Of a DNA stretch of 36,891 bases, positions 15,969 to 24,884 are shown piece after piece. How positions within the stretch are numbered: the first letter of the stretch is position 1; every line of letters starts with the position of its first letter. This stretch comes from JAPYWM01 sp964489015 (GTDB lineage: Bacteria; Bacteroidota; Bacteroidia; SpSt-205). The notes beneath the pieces were generated by a model. It worked only from the letters and a program-made list of their open reading frames with translations. It had not been told where the DNA came from and did not search any database. The position numbers and the translations under genes are program-made. The stretch lies in the NCBI GenBank assembly GCA_964489015.1, contig CAZAXD010000021.1, positions 1-36,891 on the forward strand, written 5' to 3'.

Positions 15969-15972
15969 TTTC

Positions 15973-18966
15973 ATGCGATTTCGTTTATACCTGTGGCTTA
16001 GCTGCCCTCTGCTTCTGATGGCGCAAGAGGAGAGGCGAGAAAAGAGTAAACCCACTCTAGCCGAGGAAAAGCCTCAGTCTGCTATCCAGTCTATCACGAT
16101 CCGAGGGCAGATCGTAGATAAAGCAGGGGAGCCTTTAGCTGGGGCATACGTTCGAGTGCAGGGCACTGTGCAGGGCGGGGTGGCTGGCTTGGATGGGCGG
16201 TTTCAAATCGTACTTTTAGCGCCGCAAGACCCCATTGTCTTAGAAGTAAGCTTTGTTGGCTATGCGCCTACGGTGAAGCGGCTAACCCTAGCTGAAGCTA
16301 AAGAGCCCCTGACTATCACGCTAGAAGAGACCGGCGTACAGGCTCAAGAGGTCGTCATCTCCGGGAGTCGTGTGCCAGAAGCCGTGATGACTTCGCCTGT
16401 CACCGTCCTCAAAATGAGTGCTCGTGAAGTCAATGAAGCCCCTGGCCTGAACCTCTTTCAGAATATCACCTTCGTCAAGGGGGCTGAGCAGGTCTCTAGC
16501 AGCTTGACCTTTCAGATCATCAACACGCGTGGGTTTAACGCTACCACCAACACGCGCTTTGTCCAGCGCTTGGATGGGATAGAGATGCAGGCGCCGGCTC
16601 TCAATTTTGCTGTGGGTACTATTACCAATACTGGAGACCTAGATGTAGAGAGCATTGAATTCATCCCGGGGCCTGCTTCTGCGTTGTATGGACCTAATGC
16701 CTTTAGTGGGATACTCAACGTGCAGACTAAAGACCCTTTTCGCTTTCCGGGACTCAGTGCTTCTGTGCGAATCGGGGCTAATCACCTGGACCGCATCGAC
16801 ACCACTCCACAACCCTTGTATGATATCTCGGTTCGGTATGCTTGGACCTATCGGGAACGTCTGGGCATCAAGGTTTATGCTAACTTTTTTGATGCGCATG
16901 ACTGGGTGGCTGGTGACACAACGGACCAGGGACCTTATTCGGGCGCAGTAGGCCGATATGCCATACCCGGACCAGATAATCCTGGCTACAATGCAGTAAA
17001 TAACTACGGAGACGAAGCCCGTATCGACCCGGCCACCGTTCGGCTTATTGCCATGGAGATAGGCCCCGTTGTGCTGAGCAGTTTCCCTAATGATACGAAT
17101 GACCTAGGCTTTTATCTTGCTCGTACAGGCTATTGGGAGCGAGACATCATCCGTTATAATGCGCGGGTCCTCAAGGGCACGATAGGCGCTTATTACCGCC
17201 TCAGTGACAAGCTACAGCTAAGCTACACCGGGTTCGCTTCATCAGGGGCCACTGTCTATCAGGGTGTCAACCGGTACAGCGTCCGGGAGTTTCTATTTAC
17301 TATTCATAAACTCGAGCTGGCAGGGCCAGACTTTCGGATCTGGGCCTATGGTGCCTGGGAAAATGCTGGGAATAGCTTCGATTCTCGCTTTGCGGCGCTG
17401 AATATGCTCAATGCGGTGAAATCTCATAATAATTGGATGCTTCATTATATCTGGGCTTACACGGGGCAGCTCTACCAGACCGTGCAAGGCATAGGCCTCA
17501 ATCCCGATGACTATGGGATTCCGCGGGGGGGCGATCATCAGCAGGCCCGGGCTTATGCGGATTCCGACCGACCGGCGCAGCTCATACCAGTTTTTGGGAA
17601 TACGCCCCAAATTCGGGCCTTATTGGGAGGAGGAGCCCGTCCGCAGCCGGGCACGGAAGCCTTTCGTAGGGCGCTGGATGCCGTCACCCGCCAGCCCAAT
17701 TTTGCTCAAGGTGGAGCGCAGTTTTTTGACCGCAGTTCCTTCTATCATGTCGAGGGCCAGTATGATCTATCTAAGCGTATACGTGTCGTTAATGCCCTAG
17801 TCGGCGGCAATTTTCGATATTATATCATGAATTCGCGCGGAACGCTCTTTTCTGACACGGTGGGGCCTATCGGTGTCTGGGAAGGCGGTGCTTTTGTGCA
17901 GCTCTCTCGAGCTTTTTGGCAGGAGCGCCTGCGCCTATTAGGCTCCCTGCGCTATGACAAAAATGTGAACTTCTCTGGGCGTTTTACCCCTAGGGTAGGG
18001 CTTATCCTAGCGGTAGATAGAGAGAAGCATCATTACATCCGAGCTTCTTATCAGACGGGCTTTCGCATGCCCACGCTGCAGGCTCAGTATATTGACCTGA
18101 ATGTAGGGCCTTTCAAGCTAATCGGTGGCCTTCGTCCTTCAGACGAATACTACGGCATTCTCGGGAATAATTATTCTCGAGAATCGGTCTTGGCTTTTCT
18201 CGATTCACTCAAGGTCGGCACGCGGGGCAGTAACAACCCGGCCGATTATGCGGATCTACTGCGCACTTTGCCGATCTCAGATGTGAAGCCTGAGCGCGTG
18301 GCCGCCTTCGAGATCGGTTCTCGTCACCTCATCGCTAACCGGGTCTACATCGATATCGACTATGCCTATTCGCGCTTTACGGACTTTCTGGGGTCCATAG
18401 ACCTAATCGGGCCTCGGCGCTGGGTGCAGCCGGATGGTAGCGTCTACATTGGTCAACTGAATGCCGATTCTATCGCCGGCGGCCAGTATGTCAATTATCG
18501 CCGCTATTACAATACCTCGAGTCTCGTATACACCTATCATTTATCGATTGCCTTGCAGTATACGATTAGCCGGCGCTTTTTCTTCAACTCTAATTTCACT
18601 TATGCGGATATCGTCCTTAGTGACGAGGCCAAGTTAGATAATCTGATTGCGCAGTTCAATACTCCTCGCTATCGCGCCAATCTGAGCCTGACTGGTCGTG
18701 AACTCACTAAGAGTCGCCGCTGGAGCTTCATGGCCGCATACCGCTGGGTCAATGCCTATCTCTTTGAGGAGCCTTTTCATCAGCGGATCATTCCTACCTA
18801 TCAGCTGGTAGACCTGCAAGTGAGCTACAAGCTGCCTAAGATTAAGTCCCAAATTCGGATTGGCGGTCAAAACATCCTCAATAACCGCCATGTCGAGGTA
18901 CCCGGCGGCCCTACTTTGGGGTCTCTCTATTATATCCAATTCATTTACGATCCCTTCATGCCCTAA
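15973..18966 (+). CDS. TonB-dependent outer-membrane receptor, copy 2
   Basis: The translated sequence is identical to the receptor at 12416-15409 over all 997 residues, with the same signal peptide, carboxypeptidase-regulatory-like domain, plug and barrel. The lack of any difference, including silent ones that I could find, means the duplication is very recent, is kept identical by gene conversion, or is an assembly artefact. If real, it doubles the dose of one receptor. Confidence 0.9.
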   Translation: MRFRLYLWLSCPLLLMAQEERREKSKPTLAEEKPQSAIQSITIRGQIVDKAGEPLAGAYVRVQGTVQGGVAGLDGRFQIVLLAPQDPIVLEVSFVGYAPTVKRLTLAEAKEPLTITLEETGVQAQEVVISGSRVPEAVMTSPVTVLKMSAREVNEAPGLNLFQNITFVKGAEQVSSSLTFQIINTRGFNATTNTRFVQRLDGIEMQAPALNFAVGTITNTGDLDVESIEFIPGPASALYGPNAFSGILNVQTKDPFRFPGLSASVRIGANHLDRIDTTPQPLYDISVRYAWTYRERLGIKVYANFFDAHDWVAGDTTDQGPYSGAVGRYAIPGPDNPGYNAVNNYGDEARIDPATVRLIAMEIGPVVLSSFPNDTNDLGFYLARTGYWERDIIRYNARVLKGTIGAYYRLSDKLQLSYTGFASSGATVYQGVNRYSVREFLFTIHKLELAGPDFRIWAYGAWENAGNSFDSRFAALNMLNAVKSHNNWMLHYIWAYTGQLYQTVQGIGLNPDDYGIPRGGDHQQARAYADSDRPAQLIPVFGNTPQIRALLGGGARPQPGTEAFRRALDAVTRQPNFAQGGAQFFDRSSFYHVEGQYDLSKRIRVVNALVGGNFRYYIMNSRGTLFSDTVGPIGVWEGGAFVQLSRAFWQERLRLLGSLRYDKNVNFSGRFTPRVGLILAVDREKHHYIRASYQTGFRMPTLQAQYIDLNVGPFKLIGGLRPSDEYYGILGNNYSRESVLAFLDSLKVGTRGSNNPADYADLLRTLPISDVKPERVAAFEIGSRHLIANRVYIDIDYAYSRFTDFLGSIDLIGPRRWVQPDGSVYIGQLNADSIAGGQYVNYRRYYNTSSLVYTYHLSIALQYTISRRFFFNSNFTYADIVLSDEAKLDNLIAQFNTPRYRANLSLTGRELTKSRRWSFMAAYRWVNAYLFEEPFHQRIIPTYQLVDLQVSYKLPKIKSQIRIGGQNILNNRHVEVPGGPTLGSLYYIQFIYDPFMP

Positions 18967-19100
18967 AAGGAAAGGGCTTAGAGCACGCAGGGTGACTTGA
19001 GCAGATGGAACTAAGGTAGGGGGCTTGCTATCTTTTTGGGTCTCTGAATGGAGGCTTTCCCCTCTGCCGATGCTGTCAGGTCTCTATTATCGTGCCCTCC

Positions 19101-19357
19101 CTGGAGAAGCTGAGCTTGTGAGGCTATCGCACAATATATTGGCTGGTTGGTGCGTGTCGAGATCTGGGGAGCGGGGGCCTTCACACGTTTTCTAACGGGC
19201 GGAAGGAAAGAGTTATTTATAGGGCAGTATGTCGAAAAAGAGCTTTTTTAGAGGAAGCTTCATTTTGGGCGATAGCTGCTCCTTGGGGTGATTTATAAAA
19301 CGTTAGGGGGGACGGGCAAGCCTGTCCCCCCGGGTAGAGAAGTAAGCTGGCTATTTA
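19101..19357. other. Intergenic region after the duplication
   Basis: From the end of receptor copy 2 (18966) to the next stop codon (19358) are 391 bp without a credible gene. The first 132 bp are the repeated tail. The rest is unique and contains the hairpin at 19306-19331. The only ATG-started frame on the plus strand (near 19229) gives about 20 codons and is not convincing. In the unduplicated ancestor this sequence would have followed the first receptor gene. Confidence 0.6.
19306..19331 (-). terminator. GC-rich hairpin, probable terminator of the T9SS cargo gene
   Basis: Inverted repeat GGGGGGACGGGC (19306-19317) and GCCTGTCCCCCC (19320-19331) with one G-T pair and a 2-4 nt loop. On the minus strand it is followed by TAACGTTTTAT, moderately T-rich. 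It lies 26 bp after the stop codon of the minus-strand gene at 19358 and could also stop read-through from the receptor on the plus strand. Confidence 0.7.
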
Positions 19358-21157
19358 TCAGCGGCTGAGATCCGCTTTGATGAGGCGTAGGGTCTTGACA
19401 TCCCCACCAAAGGAAACGAGAGCATTGTAAATACCAGCGGCGACCTTGGCTAAGATAGGCGAGAGGTCAAGCTGGTGAGCATCGGCGGCGAGCGTCCAGT
19501 CTCCTTGGGCTACGAGCTTGCCAGCGGCATCATACAGCTGGAAGCTTAGTACGCCCTCGGCAGGTAGGTTTACGAGAAGGGTGCCTTCAGTCAAGATGGG
19601 GTTAGGCTGGATGACCGCTGTGAAGAGCTCACCTTTTTGAGGTAATGTCGCTTCTGCTACATTGGAGTAGCGCACATTACCGAAAACATCATGCTGGGCT
19701 ACCCGATAAAAGTAGGTGATACCAGGTGCGACGTACTGGTCATTGAAGGTATACTGCGTGCGACCTTGCTTGTCGACTTGGGCGATGCGGGTGAAATTTT
19801 GCGCATCGATGCTGCGCTCAAGTTCGTAGCCGAGAATGTATTCAGCTTCCTCCGGAACGCGCCAGGCAGTCAAGATGGCTTGGCCGTCGGGAACGGCTGT
19901 AAGACGGATTTCAGCAGAGGGTAGCGGATTGTTGCTAGTCCAAACCGTAGCGAAATAATAGGTCCCGTTTTGCCCGTGTTGATTGTAATCGTTAAAGCCG
20001 GTTCGAGTCACGTCCCAGCCGGTATTGGAGCCCTCGCAATTATTGGGGGGATTTAGGAGGCCAGGGGGGGTTGCGCGCTGATTATAGCCCACGTAGCACA
20101 AATCGGTGGGGTAATTCCCCCAGTTCTCATCCCCGGGCGCGCCAGCAGCTGGGCAATTGCCATTAACTGTGGCATTGGTAACGACTCGGTTGAACATGCG
20201 CACACTAGAAGGATTACCGGCTACGGGCGTAGTACTCGTGTGGGCGTTTGTCCCATTCCCATAGAAAACAACTTCCCATCGACCGTTATCGAGAGGGATG
20301 TACGTATTAGTAACATCAGGATCGCCGCCACGACAGTAGGGTGCTTCACTAAAGAAGCCTTGGACAGTAATATCGAATTGCACACGCACATAACCCGCCT
20401 GGGCCGGTGTAATAACTGTGCCCTGGATACCGCGCGTAGCTTGATCACCACCCACTGGGAAGGCATAAGCAGAGCCAGCAGCTGTATTACGGCGTAAGCG
20501 GCCCTGTACATACTGATGTTGATTGTCAGGCGCAACCAAGGTGGCGAAAGTAGCTGCCGTAACCGGTGGCCAAGTAGGGCGTACAACAGCTGCTGTATTA
20601 GTATTTAGCACTCGTACTTCCGTAGGGCCATCGGTGCGAATGCGGCCTGACTGCAGAGTGAGGGTTCCATTAATCCACATGTCTTGTGCCGCAGTGGGAC
20701 TAATGATCACGTGCCGGTCTACCATCGCAGCGGTGTTGTTGATAAGCACATCTTGGTGAGTCCACTGCGTAGCATTTCCAGTATTGGTATAGTTCTGGGC
20801 TGTAGTGCCAAAAAACTCTATAGTACCGCCATAACCTGACGCTCCTGCCCGGTAGGCGCCCTCGTTGGTGTAGTCTCCTTGCAAACGAGTTAGCGAGCCG
20901 GTATAAGTGTTGAATTCGGCTCCAATGCCATTTAGGAGGTTACCGCGCCAGCCGCCGGCAGCATCGACAAGCTGGATAGTTCCGTAGTTATTGGTGATAC
21001 CGGGATTGGCGCCTTGGTCATTATTTTGGTAACCACCTTGTACGTGCACAAGCGCGCCGCTTTGGACATGAACGAGCGCCCCCTGGTTGTAGAAGACCCA
21101 AGGTTGTCCCTGTGCAGCAGCAAGCATCAAACCAGTAAGTAGTCTTAGTCTGGTCAT
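19358..21157 (-). CDS. Secreted protein with fibronectin-like and T9SS type A-like sorting domains
   Basis: A 599-aa exported protein: short signal peptide (MTRLRLLTGLMLAAAQGQ), then a beta-rich, Asn/Gly/Thr-rich region with a short tandem repeat (GALVHVQSGALVHVQGG, about residues 26-42) and several Cys. An FN3-like module follows (EEAEYILGYELERSIDAQNF to TYFYRVAQHDVFGNVRYSN, about 445-510). The last 85 residues (VIQPNPILTEGTLLVNL, FQLYDAAGKLVAQG, AAGIYNALVSFGG, LRLIKADL) match the layout of T9SS C-terminal sorting domains. It is probably displayed on or released from the cell surface. ATG 21157 is supported by an AGGAGG ribosome-binding site 6 bp upstream; the TTG 21175 lies inside the promoter. 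Confidence 0.8.
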   Translation of the reverse strand: MTRLRLLTGLMLAAAQGQPWVFYNQGALVHVQSGALVHVQGGYQNNDQGANPGITNNYGTIQLVDAAGGWRGNLLNGIGAEFNTYTGSLTRLQGDYTNEGAYRAGASGYGGTIEFFGTTAQNYTNTGNATQWTHQDVLINNTAAMVDRHVIISPTAAQDMWINGTLTLQSGRIRTDGPTEVRVLNTNTAAVVRPTWPPVTAATFATLVAPDNQHQYVQGRLRRNTAAGSAYAFPVGGDQATRGIQGTVITPAQAGYVRVQFDITVQGFFSEAPYCRGGDPDVTNTYIPLDNGRWEVVFYGNGTNAHTSTTPVAGNPSSVRMFNRVVTNATVNGNCPAAGAPGDENWGNYPTDLCYVGYNQRATPPGLLNPPNNCEGSNTGWDVTRTGFNDYNQHGQNGTYYFATVWTSNNPLPSAEIRLTAVPDGQAILTAWRVPEEAEYILGYELERSIDAQNFTRIAQVDKQGRTQYTFNDQYVAPGITYFYRVAQHDVFGNVRYSNVAEATLPQKGELFTAVIQPNPILTEGTLLVNLPAEGVLSFQLYDAAGKLVAQGDWTLAADAHQLDLSPILAKVAAGIYNALVSFGGDVKTLRLIKADLSR

Positions 21158-21172
21158 ATGAACCTCCTTTTG

Positions 21173-21202
21173 CAAAGGTAGAAAATTTTATGCAAATGCA
21201 AG
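21173..21202 (-). promoter_or_regulatory. Promoter of the T9SS cargo gene, with Shine-Dalgarno leader
   Basis: On the minus strand CTTG (21202-21199), 18-bp spacer, TACCTTTG (21180-21173), then a 15-bp leader containing AGGAGG (21168-21163) and the ATG at 21157. The presence of a leader with a strong SD, like groEL, suggests high expression. Confidence 0.8.
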
Positions 21203-21206
21203 AGGT

Positions 21207-22133
21207 TTAGTACTGCTGCAGGGATTTAGGCTGGGGGCTTAGGCGGATGGCTTGCCAGGCTTTGGGGGTTCCTATCCAGTAACCTACGGCAGCTTTAGCC
21301 CAGCGGGTGTGCTTACGAGCGACCGGCTCGGTTTTACAGCCGCTGCCGCTCACGATAAAGGTGCCCTGGCCGTACTGGTGCAGTTGTAAATTGTGGTCAT
21401 GCCCCGAGAGAAAGACCACGGGGCGCGTGCTTCGCTGGGCGCGGGCTTTGAGGCTGTCGGCCAGAGCTTGATAAGCGGGATAGTTGAGGTCGGTCGGATG
21501 CTGAGCCGCCCGTCGTAACAAGATAAACAAGCTCCCCAGACCAGGGAGGGGGATGTAAGCGTAGCGACTGAGCACCCGCAAAGGAAACAGATGCGCTACC
21601 AGAGGAAACCGTCCTCCATGCGCTCCGACTGTGATAGGCGGATGATGTAGGATCAGGATTAGCCGGAGACTATCTGCGGCCTGGTGCCAGATAGAATCTA
21701 AAGTAAACCAGGGGAATTCCCGCCCTTTCGTCTGGATGTAAAGCTCTGAGTCTATAAAAACAAACAGGTAAGGCGTTTTTTGAACGAGAGCAGGTCCGAT
21801 CTGGCCCGGAGCTGGGTAGTGCGGAAGGTCTTTTTCTTGGCGAATGAGCCCTTGGATGCCGGCTTTCCAGTCGTGGTTGCCAGGGGTGACAAGTACGGTG
21901 CCGGGGAAGGCTTTAGATACAGCCACGAGGCGGTTCCAACGGCGCTTAGCGCGGCGGCGACCGGTATGTCCCTTGGGGTAGACATTGTCTCCGAGCCAGA
22001 TGAGAATATCTGCCTGGCGGGCAAGGGCCTTCCAGTGCGCCTCATACAGGCGTACCTGTCTTTTCGTTAGGGCCCCGGCATCGCCTACGGCAAAGATTTG
22101 AACTTGGAGCCAGATCCAAGTCCAGAGGATCAT
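21207..22133 (-). CDS. Exported metallophosphoesterase (calcineurin-like)
   Basis: A 308-aa protein with a short hydrophobic N-terminus (MILWTWIWLQVQIFAVGDAG) that may act as a signal peptide or start the domain directly. All five metal-binding blocks of the calcineurin-like family are visible: FAVGDAG (Asp), WLGDNVYPKGH (Asp, Asn), VTPGNHDWKAG (Asn-His), LILHHPPITVG (His) and FLSGHDHNLQLHQYG (His-x-His). The layout resembles purple acid phosphatase-like enzymes of Bacteroidota; the substrate is unknown. It overlaps the SPOR-domain gene by 4 bp (ATGA), indicating coupled translation. Confidence 0.85.
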   Translation of the reverse strand: MILWTWIWLQVQIFAVGDAGALTKRQVRLYEAHWKALARQADILIWLGDNVYPKGHTGRRRAKRRWNRLVAVSKAFPGTVLVTPGNHDWKAGIQGLIRQEKDLPHYPAPGQIGPALVQKTPYLFVFIDSELYIQTKGREFPWFTLDSIWHQAADSLRLILILHHPPITVGAHGGRFPLVAHLFPLRVLSRYAYIPLPGLGSLFILLRRAAQHPTDLNYPAYQALADSLKARAQRSTRPVVFLSGHDHNLQLHQYGQGTFIVSGSGCKTEPVARKHTRWAKAAVGYWIGTPKAWQAIRLSPQPKSLQQY

Positions 22134-22765
22134 TGGCCGCCTTGCTGGCTTAGCATTTGCTTGGCTTCCTTCATGGTGATGCGCACCCCCTCCTTGAAGG
22201 GGACAATCCAGGCGTCTCGAATGCCCAGCCGCTTGATGTCCTTTTGGAAGGCCTCGGCTAGCGCTAGGTCACGAAAGCGTCCCACAGTGTACCGGTTGAT
22301 ATCACCCAGCGCTTCAGCTTCGAAGAAGGGGTTATCTTGAGCGTATTTTCTCATATCAAAGAGCCGAAAAGCGCCAATCTGGACCTTAAACACAAGCCCT
22401 GGCATCACATCCAAGCGGGCTTGTTTCTTTTCGGCTTCGTAAGCGGCTTTGAGGCGTACGATTTCGCTTTGACAGGAGTCTATGGAGTACTGCTTAGCCC
22501 GTAGCTGATCTTCGAGTTCCTGTATGCGGGCTTGAAGGCTGCGATTTTGCTTGGTGAGCTCTTCGATTTCCTGGTCTTTATTTTGAATCTGACGCTGGAA
22601 GCTTTCTTCTCGGGCCTTGAGCGCAAGGGGATTTTTGACATATTGCTTGGCTTTCTTTTTCCATTCCTTTTTAGCGGCTTTTTGGGGATCCCCTCCCTTT
22701 TTCTTTTGCGCGTAAGACAAGCTTACCACGCTAAGTAGGCTTAGTAGGATGATGATAAGGCGCAT
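22130..22765 (-). CDS. Exported coiled-coil protein with C-terminal SPOR-like domain
   Basis: A 211-aa protein with signal peptide (MRLIIILLSLLSVVSLSYAQ), a very basic segment (KKKGGDPQKAAKKEWKKK), a coiled coil (about residues 50-115, rich in Glu, Gln and Leu) and a C-terminal SPOR-like fold: VFKVQIGAFRLF, then INRYTVGRFRDLALAEAFQK and IRDAWIVPFKEGVRI. SPOR domains bind denuded peptidoglycan at the division site, so a cell-wall or division role is an inference. It starts at ATG 22765, 5 bp after its own -7 element, and is divergent from the FG-GAP gene with 28 bp between the start codons. Confidence 0.75.
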   Translation of the reverse strand: MRLIIILLSLLSVVSLSYAQKKKGGDPQKAAKKEWKKKAKQYVKNPLALKAREESFQRQIQNKDQEIEELTKQNRSLQARIQELEDQLRAKQYSIDSCQSEIVRLKAAYEAEKKQARLDVMPGLVFKVQIGAFRLFDMRKYAQDNPFFEAEALGDINRYTVGRFRDLALAEAFQKDIKRLGIRDAWIVPFKEGVRITMKEAKQMLSQQGGQ

Positions 22766-22770
22766 GTAAG

Positions 22771-22778
22771 CAAAAGTA
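22771..22778 (-). promoter_or_regulatory. -7 element for the SPOR-domain gene
   Basis: TACTTTTG on the minus strand (22778-22771), exact TAnnTTTG match, 5 bp before the ATG at 22765. It lies 2 bp away from the opposing -7 element at 22781-22788. Confidence 0.7.
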
Positions 22779-22780
22779 AG

Positions 22781-22788
22781 TATGTTTG
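22781..22788 (+). promoter_or_regulatory. -7 element for the FG-GAP gene
   Basis: TATGTTTG, exact TAnnTTTG match, 5 bp before the ATG at 22794. It contains the ATG at 22782, which therefore should not be the start codon. The polymerase footprint must overlap that of the divergent promoter. Confidence 0.7.
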
Positions 22789-22793
22789 TTCAT

Positions 22794-24884
22794 ATGGTCG
22801 CCGGCTGGCTCGTGATAGGCCTTGTATGGGCGCAAATCTCACGCACTTATCCACCTGTTGTGTGGAAAGCGGGTGACACCTTGACTAACCCCTGGGCTGG
22901 AGGGCTGCAAGCACCCCAGTTTTCCACGATAGACATGGACGGGGATGGCGCGGAGGAGCTTTTGGTGTTTGATCGAATGGATGAGCGCCTCCTACTTTTT
23001 CGGCGTGTGCAGCAGCGCTGGACTTATCAACCTAGTTTACAGGCTCTTTTTCCGCAGCGGCAGCTTAGCCGGTGGGTTTTGCTAAGAGATTACGATGGAG
23101 ACGGGGATAAGGACCTTTTTACGAGCGTGGTGTCAAACGTTCGGGTCTTTCGGAATGTCAGCCCTACCGGCGCGCCGCCGCTCTGGCAGCGGGCTTATGA
23201 CACCCTACGAAGTGTGTATTACAACTTTCTGACCTATCTGTATAGTGGGAGTATCGATATACCAGGGCTAGCGGATATCGATGGCGATGGGGACTTAGAC
23301 TTTTTGGTGTATGAGGTTTTGGGGACACTCATCGAGTGGCACAGTAATCAGGCGCGAGAGCTATATGGTCGCGCTGATACCTTGGTTCTTACGCTGCGGT
23401 CGAGCTGCTGGGGCCATGTGTATGAGAGCTACGACAGTCAGGCCAATGCCTTTACTTTTTTGTCCTACACCTGTGGTCCGGGCCAGAGGTCTCAGCGCGT
23501 GCAGCATGCTGGCGGTTCGATTTTGCCTATCAACCTCAATGGGGATAGCTTAATCGATGTGATTATCGGGGACTTTGGGCCGCCGTATCTCATAGCTGGC
23601 TATAACACTGGCACGCGCGATAGCGCGCATATAGAGCCGGCGTCGGCCATCGCCCCGTACCCCACGATAGCACCGGCTGTTATGCCGGGGTTTCCGGCGG
23701 CTTACTATGAGGATGCTACGGGAGACGGAAAGCCAGACCTGATCGTGGCTAATAACGACGGCTTAGCGGGTGTGGATCGACATCCTGTCCTCCTTTATCC
23801 TAACCTGGGTCGGGTTGATTCACCAGACTGGGCAGCCCCTATTTATGGCTGGTTAGCAAACACTATGTTGGACATTGGAACGGGCGCGCACCCGACCCTA
23901 GCTGACATCAATCGCGATGGCTATCCAGACCTTATCCTGACTAGTCGTCAGACCCATACTGATAGCGGGGCTAGAGCGCTTGCATGGCTTTTTTGGGGAG
24001 GCCCCGCTGGCTTTACGCTGGCTGATTCCAACTGGCTAAGCCTACCTAGTTACGCTGGGCTTGTCAACCCCGTTTTTACGGTGGGTGACCTAGAGGGCAA
24101 TGGACGTTTGGACCTACTCATGGGCACGAGTACGGGGGCGCTCTGGCGATGGGAAGAGACCGCCCCCCAGAGTCTGAGCTTTGTCCTAGTGACCTCTAAC
24201 TTTCTCTCAGGCCCCCTGGAAGCGACTCCCCTTCTGCATGACATAGACCAGGATGGCGATCCAGACCTGCTCGTAGGTGCGAGAAATGGCCGTTTGTCTC
24301 TTTATCTCAACCAGAATGCGAGCTTTAGCCTGGTGACAGATTTCGCTGGTCAGATAGAGCTTCGGGATACGCTCAGTACCCTCTTGGGGTTTATTCGGCC
24401 AGCCTTGGTGGACCTAGACCATGATGGCAGCCCCGAGCTGGTGCTAGGGAATATGACCGGCTTCTTGCGAGTCTATCATCCCGTGTGGGCCCAACCCTCG
24501 AGCGTCTGGCCTTCATTGTACGATATAGAGGCTTACGGCCCTGGCAGTTTCACGAGTCCTACGGGCTGGACGTTTGCGGATAGCACTTGGCTTTTGGTGG
24601 GGCTTCGCCGCGGAGGCGTTGTGGCTTATAACGTGGTGGGTTTTACGGCGTCGGAGGCTCCTGCGCCGGCCCAGCGCCCCTACCACCTCAACCCGCTTGC
24701 GTGGCGTATCACTGTGCAAGAGCCCCTACAGGCGCGCCTTGTGACCCCGCTCGGACAGGTGGTGTGGGAAACGACCCTCTCGCCGGGCGAAACGTTCCTA
24801 CCGCATCCCCTGACCCGAGGTTTGTATTTTCTGCAGATTGGCGGTCGCTTTGGCCTGCAAACGCATATTTTGCTAGAGCCATGA
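22794..24884 (+). CDS. Secreted FG-GAP/VCBS repeat protein with T9SS-like C-terminus
   Basis: A 696-aa exported protein (signal peptide MVAGWLVIGLVWAQ). It has about nine calcium-binding FG-GAP/VCBS loops spread along the chain, for example DMDGDGAEELLVF, DYDGDGDKDLFTS, DIDGDGDLDFLVY, DATGDGKPDLIVA, DINRDGYPDLILT, DIDQDGDPDLLVG and DLDHDGSPELVLG; together they form a beta-propeller-like fold. The last 65 residues (ITVQEPLQARLVTPLGQVVWE, LTRGLYFLQIG) look like a T9SS sorting domain. It is probably a surface or extracellular protein with an adhesive or binding role, not an enzyme. It is the first gene of an operon with SUI1, rdgB and udk; the ATG 22794 is chosen from the promoter. Confidence 0.85.
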   Translation: MVAGWLVIGLVWAQISRTYPPVVWKAGDTLTNPWAGGLQAPQFSTIDMDGDGAEELLVFDRMDERLLLFRRVQQRWTYQPSLQALFPQRQLSRWVLLRDYDGDGDKDLFTSVVSNVRVFRNVSPTGAPPLWQRAYDTLRSVYYNFLTYLYSGSIDIPGLADIDGDGDLDFLVYEVLGTLIEWHSNQARELYGRADTLVLTLRSSCWGHVYESYDSQANAFTFLSYTCGPGQRSQRVQHAGGSILPINLNGDSLIDVIIGDFGPPYLIAGYNTGTRDSAHIEPASAIAPYPTIAPAVMPGFPAAYYEDATGDGKPDLIVANNDGLAGVDRHPVLLYPNLGRVDSPDWAAPIYGWLANTMLDIGTGAHPTLADINRDGYPDLILTSRQTHTDSGARALAWLFWGGPAGFTLADSNWLSLPSYAGLVNPVFTVGDLEGNGRLDLLMGTSTGALWRWEETAPQSLSFVLVTSNFLSGPLEATPLLHDIDQDGDPDLLVGARNGRLSLYLNQNASFSLVTDFAGQIELRDTLSTLLGFIRPALVDLDHDGSPELVLGNMTGFLRVYHPVWAQPSSVWPSLYDIEAYGPGSFTSPTGWTFADSTWLLVGLRRGGVVAYNVVGFTASEAPAPAQRPYHLNPLAWRITVQEPLQARLVTPLGQVVWETTLSPGETFLPHPLTRGLYFLQIGGRFGLQTHILLEP

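Larger units (their letters stand above)
15542..19098 (+). repeat. Tandem direct repeat, copy 2 (3557 bp)
   Basis: Second copy of 11985-15541. It abuts copy 1 directly. The unique flank resumes at 19101 (CTGGAGAAGC). It carries the 3' half of the PP2C gene, the receptor promoter, the complete receptor gene and the 132-bp tail. Confidence 0.97.

Noticed and set aside
11985..19098. The 3.5-kb repeat as a composite mobile element
   Set aside because: There is no transposase, no terminal inverted repeat and no target-site duplication; the ends share only two bases.
19306..19331. The G/C hairpin as an attachment or recombination site linked to the duplication
   Set aside because: It is about 200 bp outside the repeat unit and fits a terminator 26 bp after a stop codon.
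21173..21175. TTG 21175 as the start of the T9SS cargo gene
   Set aside because: It overlaps the promoter; ATG 21157 has an AGGAGG site 6 bp upstream.
22782..22784. ATG 22782 as the start of the FG-GAP gene
   Set aside because: It lies inside the -7 element TATGTTTG; ATG 22794 gives a normal signal peptide and the usual promoter distance.
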